From positions 1-10,441 of the forward strand of contig JANYGE010000419.1 of NCBI GenBank assembly GCA_025362535.1: a stretch of DNA of 10,441 nucleotides. The letters are read 5' to 3'. The position numbers and the translations under genes are program-made. The first letter of the stretch is position 1, and each line of letters begins with the position of its first letter. Below, piece after piece: positions 1 through 6,221 of the stretch. The notes under the pieces were generated by a model. It was given only the letters and a program-made list of their open reading frames with translations. It was not told where the DNA came from and did no database searches. This stretch comes from Hyphomicrobiales bacterium (GTDB taxonomy: Bacteria; Pseudomonadota; Alphaproteobacteria; Rhizobiales; Aestuariivirgaceae).

Positions 1-27
1 ATGTGTCAGGGCCAATTGGAGATGAAT

Positions 28-288
28 ATGAAAAAAACGATTATTGTCGCAACATTTGTAACGCTGACAACATTGGTAGGTTTTTCGCCTTTCGCTCACG
101 CTGATAACGTTCCTTGTGAAGATATGTTGAAGACGCTCACCGAAACCATGGCAACAGCAAAACTTAATCCCGCTGATTTGAAGAGCGTGAATGATCTCAA
201 AGCAAAGGCCGAAGAGCGCTGCACAGCAGAAGATGATAAACGCTCCGATGGTTTTGTGACTGATGCCATGAAGATCATGGGCAAGTAA
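28..288 (+). CDS. Small exported protein of unknown function
   Basis: I do not recognise a named family. The 86-residue product begins with two lysines and a hydrophobic stretch ending in AHA-D (about residues 4-26), a clear Sec signal peptide, so the mature protein of about 60 residues should be periplasmic. The mature part is charged, probably helical, and has two cysteines (in VPCED and ERCTA) that could form a disulfide. The start at 28 is preferred over ATGs at 1 and 22 in the same frame because GGAG at 18-21 lies 6 bases before it and the signal peptide then starts normally. The COG4705-type membrane protein starts 41 bases downstream on the same strand, so the two may be co-transcribed. 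Function cannot be inferred beyond an envelope role. Confidence 0.75.
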   Translation: MKKTIIVATFVTLTTLVGFSPFAHADNVPCEDMLKTLTETMATAKLNPADLKSVNDLKAKAEERCTAEDDKRSDGFVTDAMKIMGK

Positions 289-329
289 TAATTAAGACTG
301 TGACCTTTTAGAAGTAAGGAGAATACACA

Positions 330-1115
330 ATGGTATCGCTTGCCCAAGGAAGCTCGACGACACTTTTTAATCGAGTCCCAAAGGTCACAGTTGACTTTTG
401 GCTCGTAAAACTCATGGCCGTGACCATGGGAGAAACCGCTGCTGACTACCTCGCCGTAAATTTAGGCCTTGGCTTATCAGCCACAGCCTTGTTGATGAGC
501 GCTGTTCTGGGTGTCGCGCTGTTTTTTCAATTCGCACAAAAGAAATATATTCCGTCTTTCTATTGGGCGGCAGTTGTCTTGATCAGCATCGTTGGCACCT
601 TGATCACCGATTGCTTGATTGATGTATTTGGCATTCCGCTGACAACGACAACAATTGTGTTCACTGTGGTCTTAGCTGCGACTTTCTTGATTTGGTTTGC
701 CGTGGAGAAAACGCTTTCAATTCATTCTATTTTTAACACTCGGCGAGAGATATTTTATTGGTTGGCAATTTTGTTCACATTTTCGCTTGGAACGGCGGCG
801 GGTGATTTGGTTGCTGAACACTTCTCACTTGGCTATCTAACCACGGGCCTACTGTTTGCTGGCATTGTCGGGATATTTGGTCTTGGATACTATGTGCTAA
901 AATTAGATGCTATATTGATGTTCTGGCTCGCCTATATTTTCACCCGCCCGCTGGGTGCTTCTTTTGGTGATCTTCTATCACAGCCAAAAGATTACGGTGG
1001 TATGGGTTTGGGCACGGTCATCACCAGCTTCATTTTTCTTGCGGCAATTATCGCCATCGTTTCCTACATGAGCTATACCCACGAAGGTGATGAGAAACTG
1101 GTAACTGGGTCGTAA
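330..1115 (+). CDS. COG4705-type polytopic membrane protein with four internal repeats
   Basis: This 261-residue inner-membrane protein resembles the uncharacterised COG4705 'membrane-anchored protein' family. The N-terminal stretch, with KVT near residue 18, FW, and GE..AD, is typical of that family. I see about eight hydrophobic helices arranged as four two-helix repeats. Each repeat carries the pattern W-x9-G-x4-D: W24/G34/D39, W79/G89/D94, W144/G154/D159 and W199/G209/D214. Four equivalent acidic residues inside or at the edge of the membrane suggest a transporter or channel, but the substrate is unknown. TAAGGAG at 315-321 lies 8 bases before the ATG. A good terminator follows at 1138-1168, which closes the transcription unit with the small exported protein upstream. 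Confidence 0.85.
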   Translation: MVSLAQGSSTTLFNRVPKVTVDFWLVKLMAVTMGETAADYLAVNLGLGLSATALLMSAVLGVALFFQFAQKKYIPSFYWAAVVLISIVGTLITDCLIDVFGIPLTTTTIVFTVVLAATFLIWFAVEKTLSIHSIFNTRREIFYWLAILFTFSLGTAAGDLVAEHFSLGYLTTGLLFAGIVGIFGLGYYVLKLDAILMFWLAYIFTRPLGASFGDLLSQPKDYGGMGLGTVITSFIFLAAIIAIVSYMSYTHEGDEKLVTGS

Positions 1116-1137
1116 ACCTAATCAAAGTGTGCTGACT

Positions 1138-1168
1138 GCAGGGCCAGATTTTGGTCCTGCAATTTTTT
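1138..1168 (+). terminator. Rho-independent terminator after the COG4705-type gene
   Basis: The arms GCAGGGCCA (1138-1146) and TGGTCCTGC (1152-1160) pair over nine positions with one G-U wobble and a five-base loop. They are followed by AATTTTTT. It lies 22 bases after the stop codon and 31 bases before the chosen start of the next gene, so the PAP2 gene probably has its own promoter. Confidence 0.8.
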
Positions 1169-1199
1169 AATTTAAATTCACCGAGTGACGAACGCTAAA

Positions 1200-1763
1200 A
1201 TGTGGTCATTATTTTATCAATATGATGTTGGAATCACGCATTTTATTAATAATTTTAGCAGACAAAATTGGATTGCTGATGCAGTTGTGACGGCAGTTAC
1301 GTCGATCGGAATTCCACTGATGGTTCTTGCGGTAGCAGGCCAGTGGTGGTCACGTAGCAATCGTACTCAGACACGTCATGTCCTGCTGACATCTGGATTT
1401 TCGTTCCTGCTCGCAATTGCGCTCAATCAAATCATCTTGCTCTTTGTACAAAGAGTACGGCCTTATGAGGTTGGCGTTACGAGTTTGATGGGTCAAGCTA
1501 GCCTAGACTCCTCATTCCCCTCTGATCATGCGTCGGCAGCCTTTGCCATCGCATTTGCGTTTTTACTTCGTTCAAGAACGAAGCAAGGTTCGATATTTGC
1601 GATCTGTGCATCGGTTGTAGCGTTGTCACGCGTCTATATAGGAACGCATTATATTAGTGACGTCTTCGGAGGGATCCTCACCGCATTCGCAGCCACTATC
1701 TTTGTTTGCGTTGCTTACCGCGAGGATAGTTCGATCAATATGCGTCTCGTCAAGCTTTTCTAA
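1200..1763 (+). CDS. PAP2-family phosphatase, undecaprenyl-diphosphatase (BcrC) type
   Basis: This is a membrane phosphatase of the PAP2 superfamily. The nearest functional match is the BcrC type, which hydrolyses undecaprenyl diphosphate outside the cytoplasmic membrane to recycle the peptidoglycan carrier lipid. Counting from a GTG at 1185, the three signature regions are RVRP (about 90-93), SSFPSDHA (109-116) and SRVYIGTH...D (148-159). These contain the catalytic histidines and the SR pair. The lysine of the classical KX6RP motif is replaced by Leu, which as I recall also occurs in BcrC-like members. About five hydrophobic helices surround the motifs. I chose the ATG at 1200 (187 aa) because it aligns better with BcrC N-termini; GTG at 1185 (192 aa) is possible, and neither has a clear ribosome site. 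Action on another lipid phosphate cannot be excluded. Confidence 0.85.
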   Translation: MWSLFYQYDVGITHFINNFSRQNWIADAVVTAVTSIGIPLMVLAVAGQWWSRSNRTQTRHVLLTSGFSFLLAIALNQIILLFVQRVRPYEVGVTSLMGQASLDSSFPSDHASAAFAIAFAFLLRSRTKQGSIFAICASVVALSRVYIGTHYISDVFGGILTAFAATIFVCVAYREDSSINMRLVKLF

Positions 1764-1990
1764 GGAGACACGCGGCCCACACTCACCCTGCGAATACCGA
1801 CGGCTGCCATATCAGCAACGATAAGTCCTGTGCCTGCCAAATTGGCACTATTTTAAACCATACATATTTGTAAGTCGGGCGCCCTAATTGAGTAAGGTCA
1901 GACCTTTAGACACTGGACTGGCATGACAAGCTCTAGCACTGAGTTGATCATCATAGCCCTTCGGGGAATCGTCACTACTTGGAGTAATTC
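1764..1990. promoter_or_regulatory. Intergenic region with two palindromes upstream of the porin-like gene
   Basis: This gene-free stretch contains two short perfect palindromes. TGCCAA-a-TTGGCA spans 1835-1847; its surroundings can also fold as GTGCC/GGCAC (1830-1848) followed by TATTTT, a possible weak terminator for the PAP2 gene. AAGGTC-a-GACCTT spans 1894-1906 and could be an operator. A good ribosome site, GGAG at 1981-1984, lies 6 bases before the ATG at 1991. I cannot point to a convincing -35/-10 pair. Confidence 0.35.
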
Positions 1991-3136
1991 ATGCGTCCGA
2001 TCATACCTTTAACCCTGATGATAACCCCGTTGATAATGTTGTCTAGCGCACGAGCTGCGGATGTTTCGGCTTCTGACGGATGTAATGGTCCATGCATCGA
2101 ATACTCAGGTACCTTAGAACTCAACGCTGAATGGCTTCGACCGAGTGATGACACAATTGGGAACTCCCATCTCATTGGCCCTACCCTAGAGAGTAATTTT
2201 AAACTCAAAGCGAATGACGAGTTTTCCTTCATTGCCAAAATCAAATCAGAGCCTGTGATCGATGCAGAGGCAGGAACCAGTCAAATCTTCGGTGGTGTGG
2301 GCACCTATTTGGACGTCCTGCAAGCACAATATGAGGTTAATGGCCTCAGTATTTGGGCAGGTAAGGTTCATCCAGCTTTCGGACGGGCATGGGACGTAAC
2401 GCCCGGGTTACATGGCACGGATTTAGCTGAGAGTTATAACCTTCTCAATCGGCTAGGTGGCGGGGCAAGTATCAGCTTTGAGGCCGGTAGTCTTTCTAAC
2501 AGATTTGAGGTGAGCGCATTCACATTGGATCGCACAATCCTGAGTGAATCACTCTTCAACAATCGCGGACGTGCAGATTTGAGTGACGGTGGAGCTGGCA
2601 ATGCCAGCGGCGTTGCCTCTATCGTGGCTGCGCTGGATGGATGCATGGGTGCTGAAATTGATAGTTGCTATGATGATGGGAGTTTAGGTTATCAACTTGC
2701 AGCTCGTTACCAGAATGGTGGTTCAGCCAGCTATGGAAATGAGTTAGGATTTCTCGGCAGCATAAACAAGTCCGTCACCTTGGGTGAGGACACATCACTC
2801 AAATTATTAGCAGAAGCTGCTTGGTTTCGGAACTTTGAAGGGACAGCAGACAATGCGCTAGTAGTAACTGGATCGGCAGCACTTGATTTTGGAGCCATGA
2901 CATATTCTCTGGCCTATTCACAAAAAAGAATACTCAGCTTAGGCGGAGCCGATGCAACTGAACATCTGGCCGATGCAACGATAATGTATGCTCTTGGTGA
3001 CACTCTATCCTTAGCAGGCGAGAAATGGTCAGTCGGTGCAGGCTATACCTATGATCGAGCAGACGGAACGAATGTCCAAACTGTGGGCCTCAAGCTTTCC
3101 TCCGAATTCGGAGGTTCAATTCCACTTGCGAAATAA
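1991..3136 (+). CDS. Exported probable outer-membrane beta-barrel (porin-like) protein
   Basis: The 381-residue product starts with a signal peptide ending in SARA-AD (cleavage about residue 22-23). The rest is rich in alternating hydrophobic/polar stretches with Gly, Ser, Thr, Asn and aromatic residues and few long helices, as in outer-membrane barrels. Examples are strand-like YSGTLELNAEW near the mature start and SVGAGYTYDRA close to the end. I infer a porin or other OMP but recognise no named family. It does not end in the C-terminal Phe or Tyr typical of many BAM substrates; the last residues are SIPLAK. Two cysteine pairs (GCNGPC near residue 30 and GCMGAEIDSC near 217) could form loop disulfides. 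The start is supported by GGAG 6 bases upstream. No terminator was seen after the stop. Confidence 0.7.
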   Translation: MRPIIPLTLMITPLIMLSSARAADVSASDGCNGPCIEYSGTLELNAEWLRPSDDTIGNSHLIGPTLESNFKLKANDEFSFIAKIKSEPVIDAEAGTSQIFGGVGTYLDVLQAQYEVNGLSIWAGKVHPAFGRAWDVTPGLHGTDLAESYNLLNRLGGGASISFEAGSLSNRFEVSAFTLDRTILSESLFNNRGRADLSDGGAGNASGVASIVAALDGCMGAEIDSCYDDGSLGYQLAARYQNGGSASYGNELGFLGSINKSVTLGEDTSLKLLAEAAWFRNFEGTADNALVVTGSAALDFGAMTYSLAYSQKRILSLGGADATEHLADATIMYALGDTLSLAGEKWSVGAGYTYDRADGTNVQTVGLKLSSEFGGSIPLAK

Positions 3137-3448
3137 CAGGTGGTTTCACTCAGGTGTTACCAACTTTTATCCCCGCGTCTTTGTCTGTAATGGCGACGAT
3201 CCTTGCCTGATATCTTTGTTGCCGGGCGATGTTGTGTTTCGTCATGCAATTTTGGGTGCCGATACCGGGTCAATGTTCGATGTTGATTGACAATTTGACT
3301 GGACTTCAGCCGCAAAGGAAGCATTGCTGTTGTCAACGAAAGCGCTGCGCAATGACAAAAGCGTCAGTTCAAAATAAGGTGCCCGTAATAAGCGGGCTTT
3401 GGGTGGTACAGGCCAGGTTGTCTGACCCATGCGTGAAAGGATCACCCC
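3137..3448. other. Gene-free stretch between the porin-like gene and the DUF3489 gene
   Basis: Short open frames exist on both strands here, but none has a ribosome site, a family motif or plausible composition, so I call no gene. The only structure I see is a short hairpin, GCCCG (3381-3385) and CGGGC (3393-3397) followed by TTT, a weak terminator at best. A TTGACA at 3287-3292 has no acceptable -10 partner at the usual distance. The promoter for the DUF3489-DUF2924 pair is probably in the right half, but I cannot place it. Confidence 0.4.
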
Positions 3449-3688
3449 ATGCCAAGCAAGTCCACATCAAAGAATAAAAAGCCGAACGCCACAAAACTTG
3501 ATCAGATCGTTACTCAGCTCAATCGAAACAACGGTGTGTCAATCCCCGAACTGGTCAAAACAACTGGATGGCAGGCTCATAGCATTCGCGGCTTCATGTC
3601 GGGAAGCCTGAAGAAACGAGGCCTTGTCGTAGCAAGTTCGAAGCAAGAGGGCAGGGACCGTCGCTATAGGCTGACGGAGTCAGCATGA
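3449..3688 (+). CDS. DUF3489-family small winged-helix-like protein
   Basis: The 79-residue product matches the DUF3489 family (Pfam PF11994, from memory). Its core begins with KLDQIVTQL and a 'G(V/A)(S/T)I.ELV..TGWQ.H..RG' segment, then a 'LKK.G' turn and a strand-like RDRRYRL tail, the layout of a small winged-helix DNA-binding fold. The first ten residues are basic and Ser/Lys rich. GAAAGGA at 3435-3441 lies 7 bases before the ATG. The TGA stop overlaps the ATG of the DUF2924 gene in the sequence ATGA (3685-3688), so the two are translationally coupled. In other genomes this family commonly accompanies DUF2924 and a site-specific recombinase on integrated elements. A DNA-binding role is inferred, not demonstrated. 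Confidence 0.85.
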   Translation: MPSKSTSKNKKPNATKLDQIVTQLNRNNGVSIPELVKTTGWQAHSIRGFMSGSLKKRGLVVASSKQEGRDRRYRLTESA

Positions 3689-4224
3689 TGGAACTATTGA
3701 GCGAAGACACCAGAATAGCATCTGACAATCTGCAAAATACATCTCATAACGACCCCCGACCTGAGATTAAGCTCATCGTGGAATCAGGACTCAATCGCCT
3801 ACACTTACTGGGTCTGTCTGAACTGCGGCTAAAATGGAGTGACCTGCATGGTTCAAACGCTCCAAACAGTCTAAGCCCCAATATGCTCAAGGGGGCAATT
3901 GCCTATTACCTGCAAGAACAAGCTTTCGGCGGTTTGAGCAAACAGGCACGGCTGCGGTTAAAAGCCGTGATAGCATCGCCCCGCATTGGCTCGATGGTGG
4001 TCGGGCACACGACGTTCATAAAACCCGGTACGAAGTTCCTGCGGGAATGGCAGAATAAAGTTCATGAAGTTCAAGCCCTCGCGGATGGTAACTATATCTA
4101 TGAGGGTCGAACCTATCGTAGCCTTACTATTATCGCTCGCGAGATCACTGGCACCCACCAATCAGGACCGAAGTTCTTTGGAATAAACCGCATTAAGCTC
4201 AAACCTTCTGAAGTTGGCAAGTAA
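3685..4224 (+). CDS. DUF2924-family protein, mobile-element associated
   Basis: The 179-residue product is a recognisable DUF2924 member. It has the 'LGLSELRLKWSDLHG..AP' stretch (about residues 41-60), 'LLKGAIAYYLQEQAFGGLS' equivalents (about 68-86), then a C-terminal block with 'PGTKFLREWQ...H.V.AL..G..Y.GR.Y.SLT.IAREITG' and a final 'SGPKFFGI'. That block is the family hallmark and is complete. GGAG at 3676-3679 gives 5 bases to the ATG at 3685; ATG at 3688 is an alternative. The start overlaps the DUF3489 stop. The function of DUF2924 is unknown. It usually sits directly upstream of a serine recombinase, but here no recombinase follows: the next gene is tRNA-Val on the other strand. This suggests a residue of an integrated element. 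Confidence 0.85.
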   Translation: MMELLSEDTRIASDNLQNTSHNDPRPEIKLIVESGLNRLHLLGLSELRLKWSDLHGSNAPNSLSPNMLKGAIAYYLQEQAFGGLSKQARLRLKAVIASPRIGSMVVGHTTFIKPGTKFLREWQNKVHEVQALADGNYIYEGRTYRSLTIIAREITGTHQSGPKFFGINRIKLKPSEVGK

Positions 4225-4262
4225 GATGGCTGACCGCTCTCCCGAGCGCCGCTGCGCCATCT
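4224..4262 (+). repeat. Long interrupted stem-loop after the DUF2924 gene
   Basis: AGATGGC (4224-4230) pairs with GCCATCT (4256-4262), and inside it CGCTC (4235-4239) pairs with GAGCG (4244-4248) around a TCCC loop. There is no T run, so it is not a canonical terminator. It starts at the last base of the DUF2924 stop codon and lies between that gene and the tRNA. It could protect a transcript end or be a relic of an element end. Confidence 0.4.
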
Positions 4263-4329
4263 GAATAGCCCCGCAATCACGGACTTATACTGTGCACGCT
4301 CGAGAGACCTCAAATAAGGGGAGAATGAA

Positions 4330-4404
4330 TGGTGGGCGGTATAGGGATCGAACCTACGACCACTACGATGTCAACGTAGTGCTCTACCGCTGAGCTAACC
4401 GCCC
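4330..4404 (-). tRNA. tRNA-Val (anticodon GAC), CCA encoded
   Basis: Read on the minus strand, a full cloverleaf is visible. The acceptor stem GGGCGGT pairs with ACCGCCC. The D arm is TAGCTCAGCGGTAGAGC. The anticodon stem CTACG/CGTAG encloses loop TTGACAT, giving anticodon GAC, which reads GTC/GTT valine codons. The T arm contains GGTTCGATCCC. The discriminator is A and the CCA tail is encoded at 4330-4332. The gene is 75 bases with CCA, with a short variable arm and no intron. Its 3' end faces the DUF3489-DUF2924 pair, the side where tRNA-targeting integrases usually insert DNA. Confidence 0.95.
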
Positions 4405-4465
4405 ACTAAATTTAACGACATTGGCCTGCGTATATCGGGCTGTATTGAAGATGGCAAGTGCAGCC

Positions 4466-4825
4466 TTAGGCGGCCATCAACCGGTTCACTTCATCGACCA
4501 AATCGCGCAAGTGGAAGGGCTTGGATAAAACCTTTGCGTCTTTGGGCGCATTGGAATCAGGGTTGAGTGCTACCGCAGCAAAGCCAGTGATGAACATAAT
4601 TTTCAACGAAGGGTCAAGCTCGGCCGCACGGCGCGCCAGTTCAATGCCATCCATTTCCGGCATCACAATATCGGTGAGCAATAGATCAAAATTATCCTGT
4701 TTGATTTCTTCAAATGCACTGGCCCCTTCGGCAAAGGGCGTTACCTGATGGCCAGCTTTCTCCAGTGCTTTCACCAAAAAGCGCCGCAAATCATCATCGT
4801 CTTCAGCCAGAATTATTTTCACCAT
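4466..4825 (-). CDS. cpdR: Single-domain response regulator CpdR
   Basis: This 119-residue stand-alone receiver domain has no output domain. Its length and C-terminus (LSKPFHLRDLV...) match CpdR of Caulobacter and rhizobia. Visible receiver residues are the acidic cluster E8-D9-D10-D11, phospho-acceptor D52 in LLLTDIVMPEMDG, the switch Thr in MFITGF, and the conserved Lys in SKPF. In characterised alphaproteobacteria, unphosphorylated CpdR primes the ClpXP protease to degrade cell-cycle substrates, and the CckA-ChpT relay phosphorylates it. That role is inherited here by homology. The start at 4825 gives MVKIILAEDD, the usual receiver beginning, with a purine-rich GAGAGAGA just upstream. A longer frame to 4861 would add 12 unlikely residues. 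It is divergent from the N-formylglutamate amidohydrolase gene. Confidence 0.9.
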   Translation of the reverse strand: MVKIILAEDDDDLRRFLVKALEKAGHQVTPFAEGASAFEEIKQDNFDLLLTDIVMPEMDGIELARRAAELDPSLKIMFITGFAAVALNPDSNAPKDAKVLSKPFHLRDLVDEVNRLMAA

Positions 4826-4894
4826 GTCTCTCTCTATCAACCAACATAGAAGTCTGGTCAAGCATCCCCAAAATCAAACTTGTGCCGCAACTCG

Positions 4895-4920
4895 TTACAC
4901 TTGGCTCTCATTTAGTGTAA
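4895..4920. promoter_or_regulatory. Inverted repeat in the divergent cpdR / N-formylglutamate amidohydrolase region
   Basis: TTACACT (4895-4901) and AGTGTAA (4914-4920) form a perfect seven-base inverted repeat with a 12-base spacer. The half-site centres are 19 bases apart, about two helical turns, as expected for a dimeric regulator on one DNA face. It lies between two divergent genes. No regulator is identified. Confidence 0.35.
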
Positions 4921-5014
4921 AACCAGTAAACAGGCCATGAAGGCTGCTCATAGACAGCAGCCCAAATTTGCGCTTTTATGGGGGCGCACAGAATTTCTTG
5001 CCATGAGAGACAGA

Positions 5015-5878
5015 ATGTCCAGCCCCTATTTTGAAATTCTAGCTCCCAGCCTCTGGCAAGTGCCGGTGGTTTTCAACTCGCCGCACAGCGGGTCAATCTT
5101 GCCAGAGAGCTTTTTGCAATGCGCAAGGCTTTCGCCGGAAGCTTTGCGTCAATCAGAAGATTGCTATGTTGATGAGCTTTTCAGCGATTGCCAATCGCTG
5201 GGTGCGCCCATGCTGCGGGCCTTGATCTCGCGGGCCTATATTGATCTCAATCGTGAACCTTATGAACTCGATGCCCGCATGTTTCTTGAAGGTCTGCCTG
5301 GCCACATGAATCCGGGTTCCCCGCGCGTGGCCGCTGGCCTTGGCACCATTCCTAAGCTCGTGGCTGAAGGTGAAGAGATTTACCGTGGCAAAATCCATTT
5401 GAGCGACGCATTGGCCCGCATCGAGCAGGTTTACCGACCTTATCACCGCACGCTGACGGCTCTATTGAACGAATGCTACAACGCCACGGGGTTTGCCCTG
5501 CTGGTTGATTGTCATTCCATGCCAGCCTCGGCGGTAAAAACCCCGCATGTGTCTTCGGCTGATATCGTGCTGGGAGATCGATTTGGGGCGGCTTGCGCTG
5601 GCGATATTGCCGATATGGCCGAGACCCTTTTGCAAAATGTTGGGTTTACAGTGTTGCGCAACCGTCCTTACGCTGGCGGATTTATTACTGAAACCCATGG
5701 CACCCCGCGCCACAACCGCCACGCCCTGCAAATTGAAATCAACCGATCACTTTATATGGATGAAAAAACCCAGGAAAAGAATTCGAACTTCGCAGCTGTT
5801 CGGCAGCAATTGCAGGGCATGATCAAGCAGCTTCTGGCTTATTTACCGAAAGAGCAGCAGCGCGAGGCGGCTGAATAA
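5015..5878 (+). CDS. N-formylglutamate amidohydrolase family protein
   Basis: This 287-residue product belongs to the N-formylglutamate amidohydrolase (FGase/HutG) family, metal-dependent cytoplasmic enzymes that hydrolyse N-formyl-L-glutamate to formate and glutamate in some histidine-degradation routes. Family motifs are intact: FNSPHSG (residues 20-26), SEDCYVDEL (47-55), DLNREPYELD (77-86), DCHSMP (165-170), GGFITETHG (220-228) and a late IEINRSLYM. The His/Asp/Glu residues in these motifs are likely metal or catalytic ligands. I chose ATG 5015 because it matches the usual family N-terminus and has purine-rich GAGAGACAGA before it. ATG 5003 and ATG 4937 (313 aa) are in frame but add sequence unlike the family. 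No other hut genes are nearby, so the substrate is uncertain; homologues are often only loosely annotated. Confidence 0.9.
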   Translation: MSSPYFEILAPSLWQVPVVFNSPHSGSILPESFLQCARLSPEALRQSEDCYVDELFSDCQSLGAPMLRALISRAYIDLNREPYELDARMFLEGLPGHMNPGSPRVAAGLGTIPKLVAEGEEIYRGKIHLSDALARIEQVYRPYHRTLTALLNECYNATGFALLVDCHSMPASAVKTPHVSSADIVLGDRFGAACAGDIADMAETLLQNVGFTVLRNRPYAGGFITETHGTPRHNRHALQIEINRSLYMDEKTQEKNSNFAAVRQQLQGMIKQLLAYLPKEQQREAAE

Positions 5879-5910
5879 AAAAGGGGCCGCAACTGAAAAC
5901 AGTGCGGCCC
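5877..5910 (-). terminator. Strong rho-independent terminator oriented to the minus strand
   Basis: GGGCCGC (5884-5890) plus ACTG (5892-5895) pair with CAGT (5900-5903) plus GCGGCCC (5904-5910), with one bulged A and an AAAA/TTTT tetraloop. The six As at 5877-5882 on the + strand are a T run for minus-strand RNA, so termination fits leftward transcription. On the + strand only AAGTCT follows, so for the amidohydrolase mRNA it would act as a protective 3' hairpin at most. No protein gene on the minus strand needs this terminator, which supports the sRNA call. It overlaps the amidohydrolase stop codon. Confidence 0.85.
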
Positions 5911-5953
5911 AAGTCTAGGGAGGAAACGCCCAAGAAGGGCTGCGAGAGATCAT
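5877..5953 (-). ncRNA. mmgR: suhB / mmgR (alpha-r8) family small RNA
   Basis: Read on the minus strand this stretch has the layout I recall for the suhB RNA family (mmgR in Sinorhizobium). There is a small stem-loop GCAGCCC-TTCTT-GGGC, then a single-stranded GTTTCCTCCCTAGACTT holding the conserved UUUCCUCCCU, then a strong GC-rich hairpin and a T run (terminator at 5877-5910). In S. meliloti, mmgR is a trans-acting, Hfq-linked sRNA of about 77 nt that limits polyhydroxybutyrate granule accumulation; the C/U-rich stretch would pair with ribosome sites of targets. The next gene to the right is an inositol-monophosphatase-family gene (the SuhB superfamily), consistent with how the RNA family got its name. 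The 5' end is estimated only from the usual length. A poor TTGTGA/ATCTCT pair with 17-base spacing would put it nearer 5943. Confidence 0.75.
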
Positions 5954-6221
5954 CATGGATGCTCATCTCACAAGGTGTGATTTGGCAGTGCAACATGACA
6001 AATTCAAGACCTTATTGGTCAAAACTTCTACTCTAAAGTTCAAAAAGCCAAACCTACACTTTAGTAAAACTCTCAAGTAGCTGATAAAAAACAATTTAAT
6101 CTGAAAAACACAAGCCATGCAAAATGCGCATGGTACATAGGTTTTGTTGCAACGCAGCATATTCCTTGCTGGTCAGCTGCCTCAGCCATGGTGTAACCCA
6201 TAAAAAACCAAGGATTTATCC

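Noticed and set aside
3036..3290. Open frame of 84 codons overlapping the porin-like gene end.
   Set aside because: It has no ribosome site, most of its first third lies inside the porin-like gene in another frame, and no family motif is visible.
3401..3412. Partial match (10 of 12) between gggtggtacagg and the tRNA-Val 3' region gggcggtatagg, suggesting an attachment-site remnant left of the DUF3489 gene.
   Set aside because: A 10/12 match is expected by chance about 0.16 times in 4.3 kb for one fixed 12-mer, and more often if any part of the tRNA end is allowed. The match does not extend further.
4800..4860. Possible cpdR promoter on the minus strand with TTGACC as -35 and TGATAG as -10.
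   Set aside because: It would place the transcript start within a few bases of the start codon, leaving no room for the purine-rich ribosome site.
6008..6020. Short palindrome GACC-ttatt-GGTC between the sRNA and hisN.
   Set aside because: Four-base arms are common by chance and no T run or promoter elements accompany it.
5963..6160. Minus-strand frame of 65 codons in the gap before hisN.
   Set aside because: No ribosome site and an odd Cys/Phe-rich product; the region is better explained as upstream DNA of the sRNA and of hisN.
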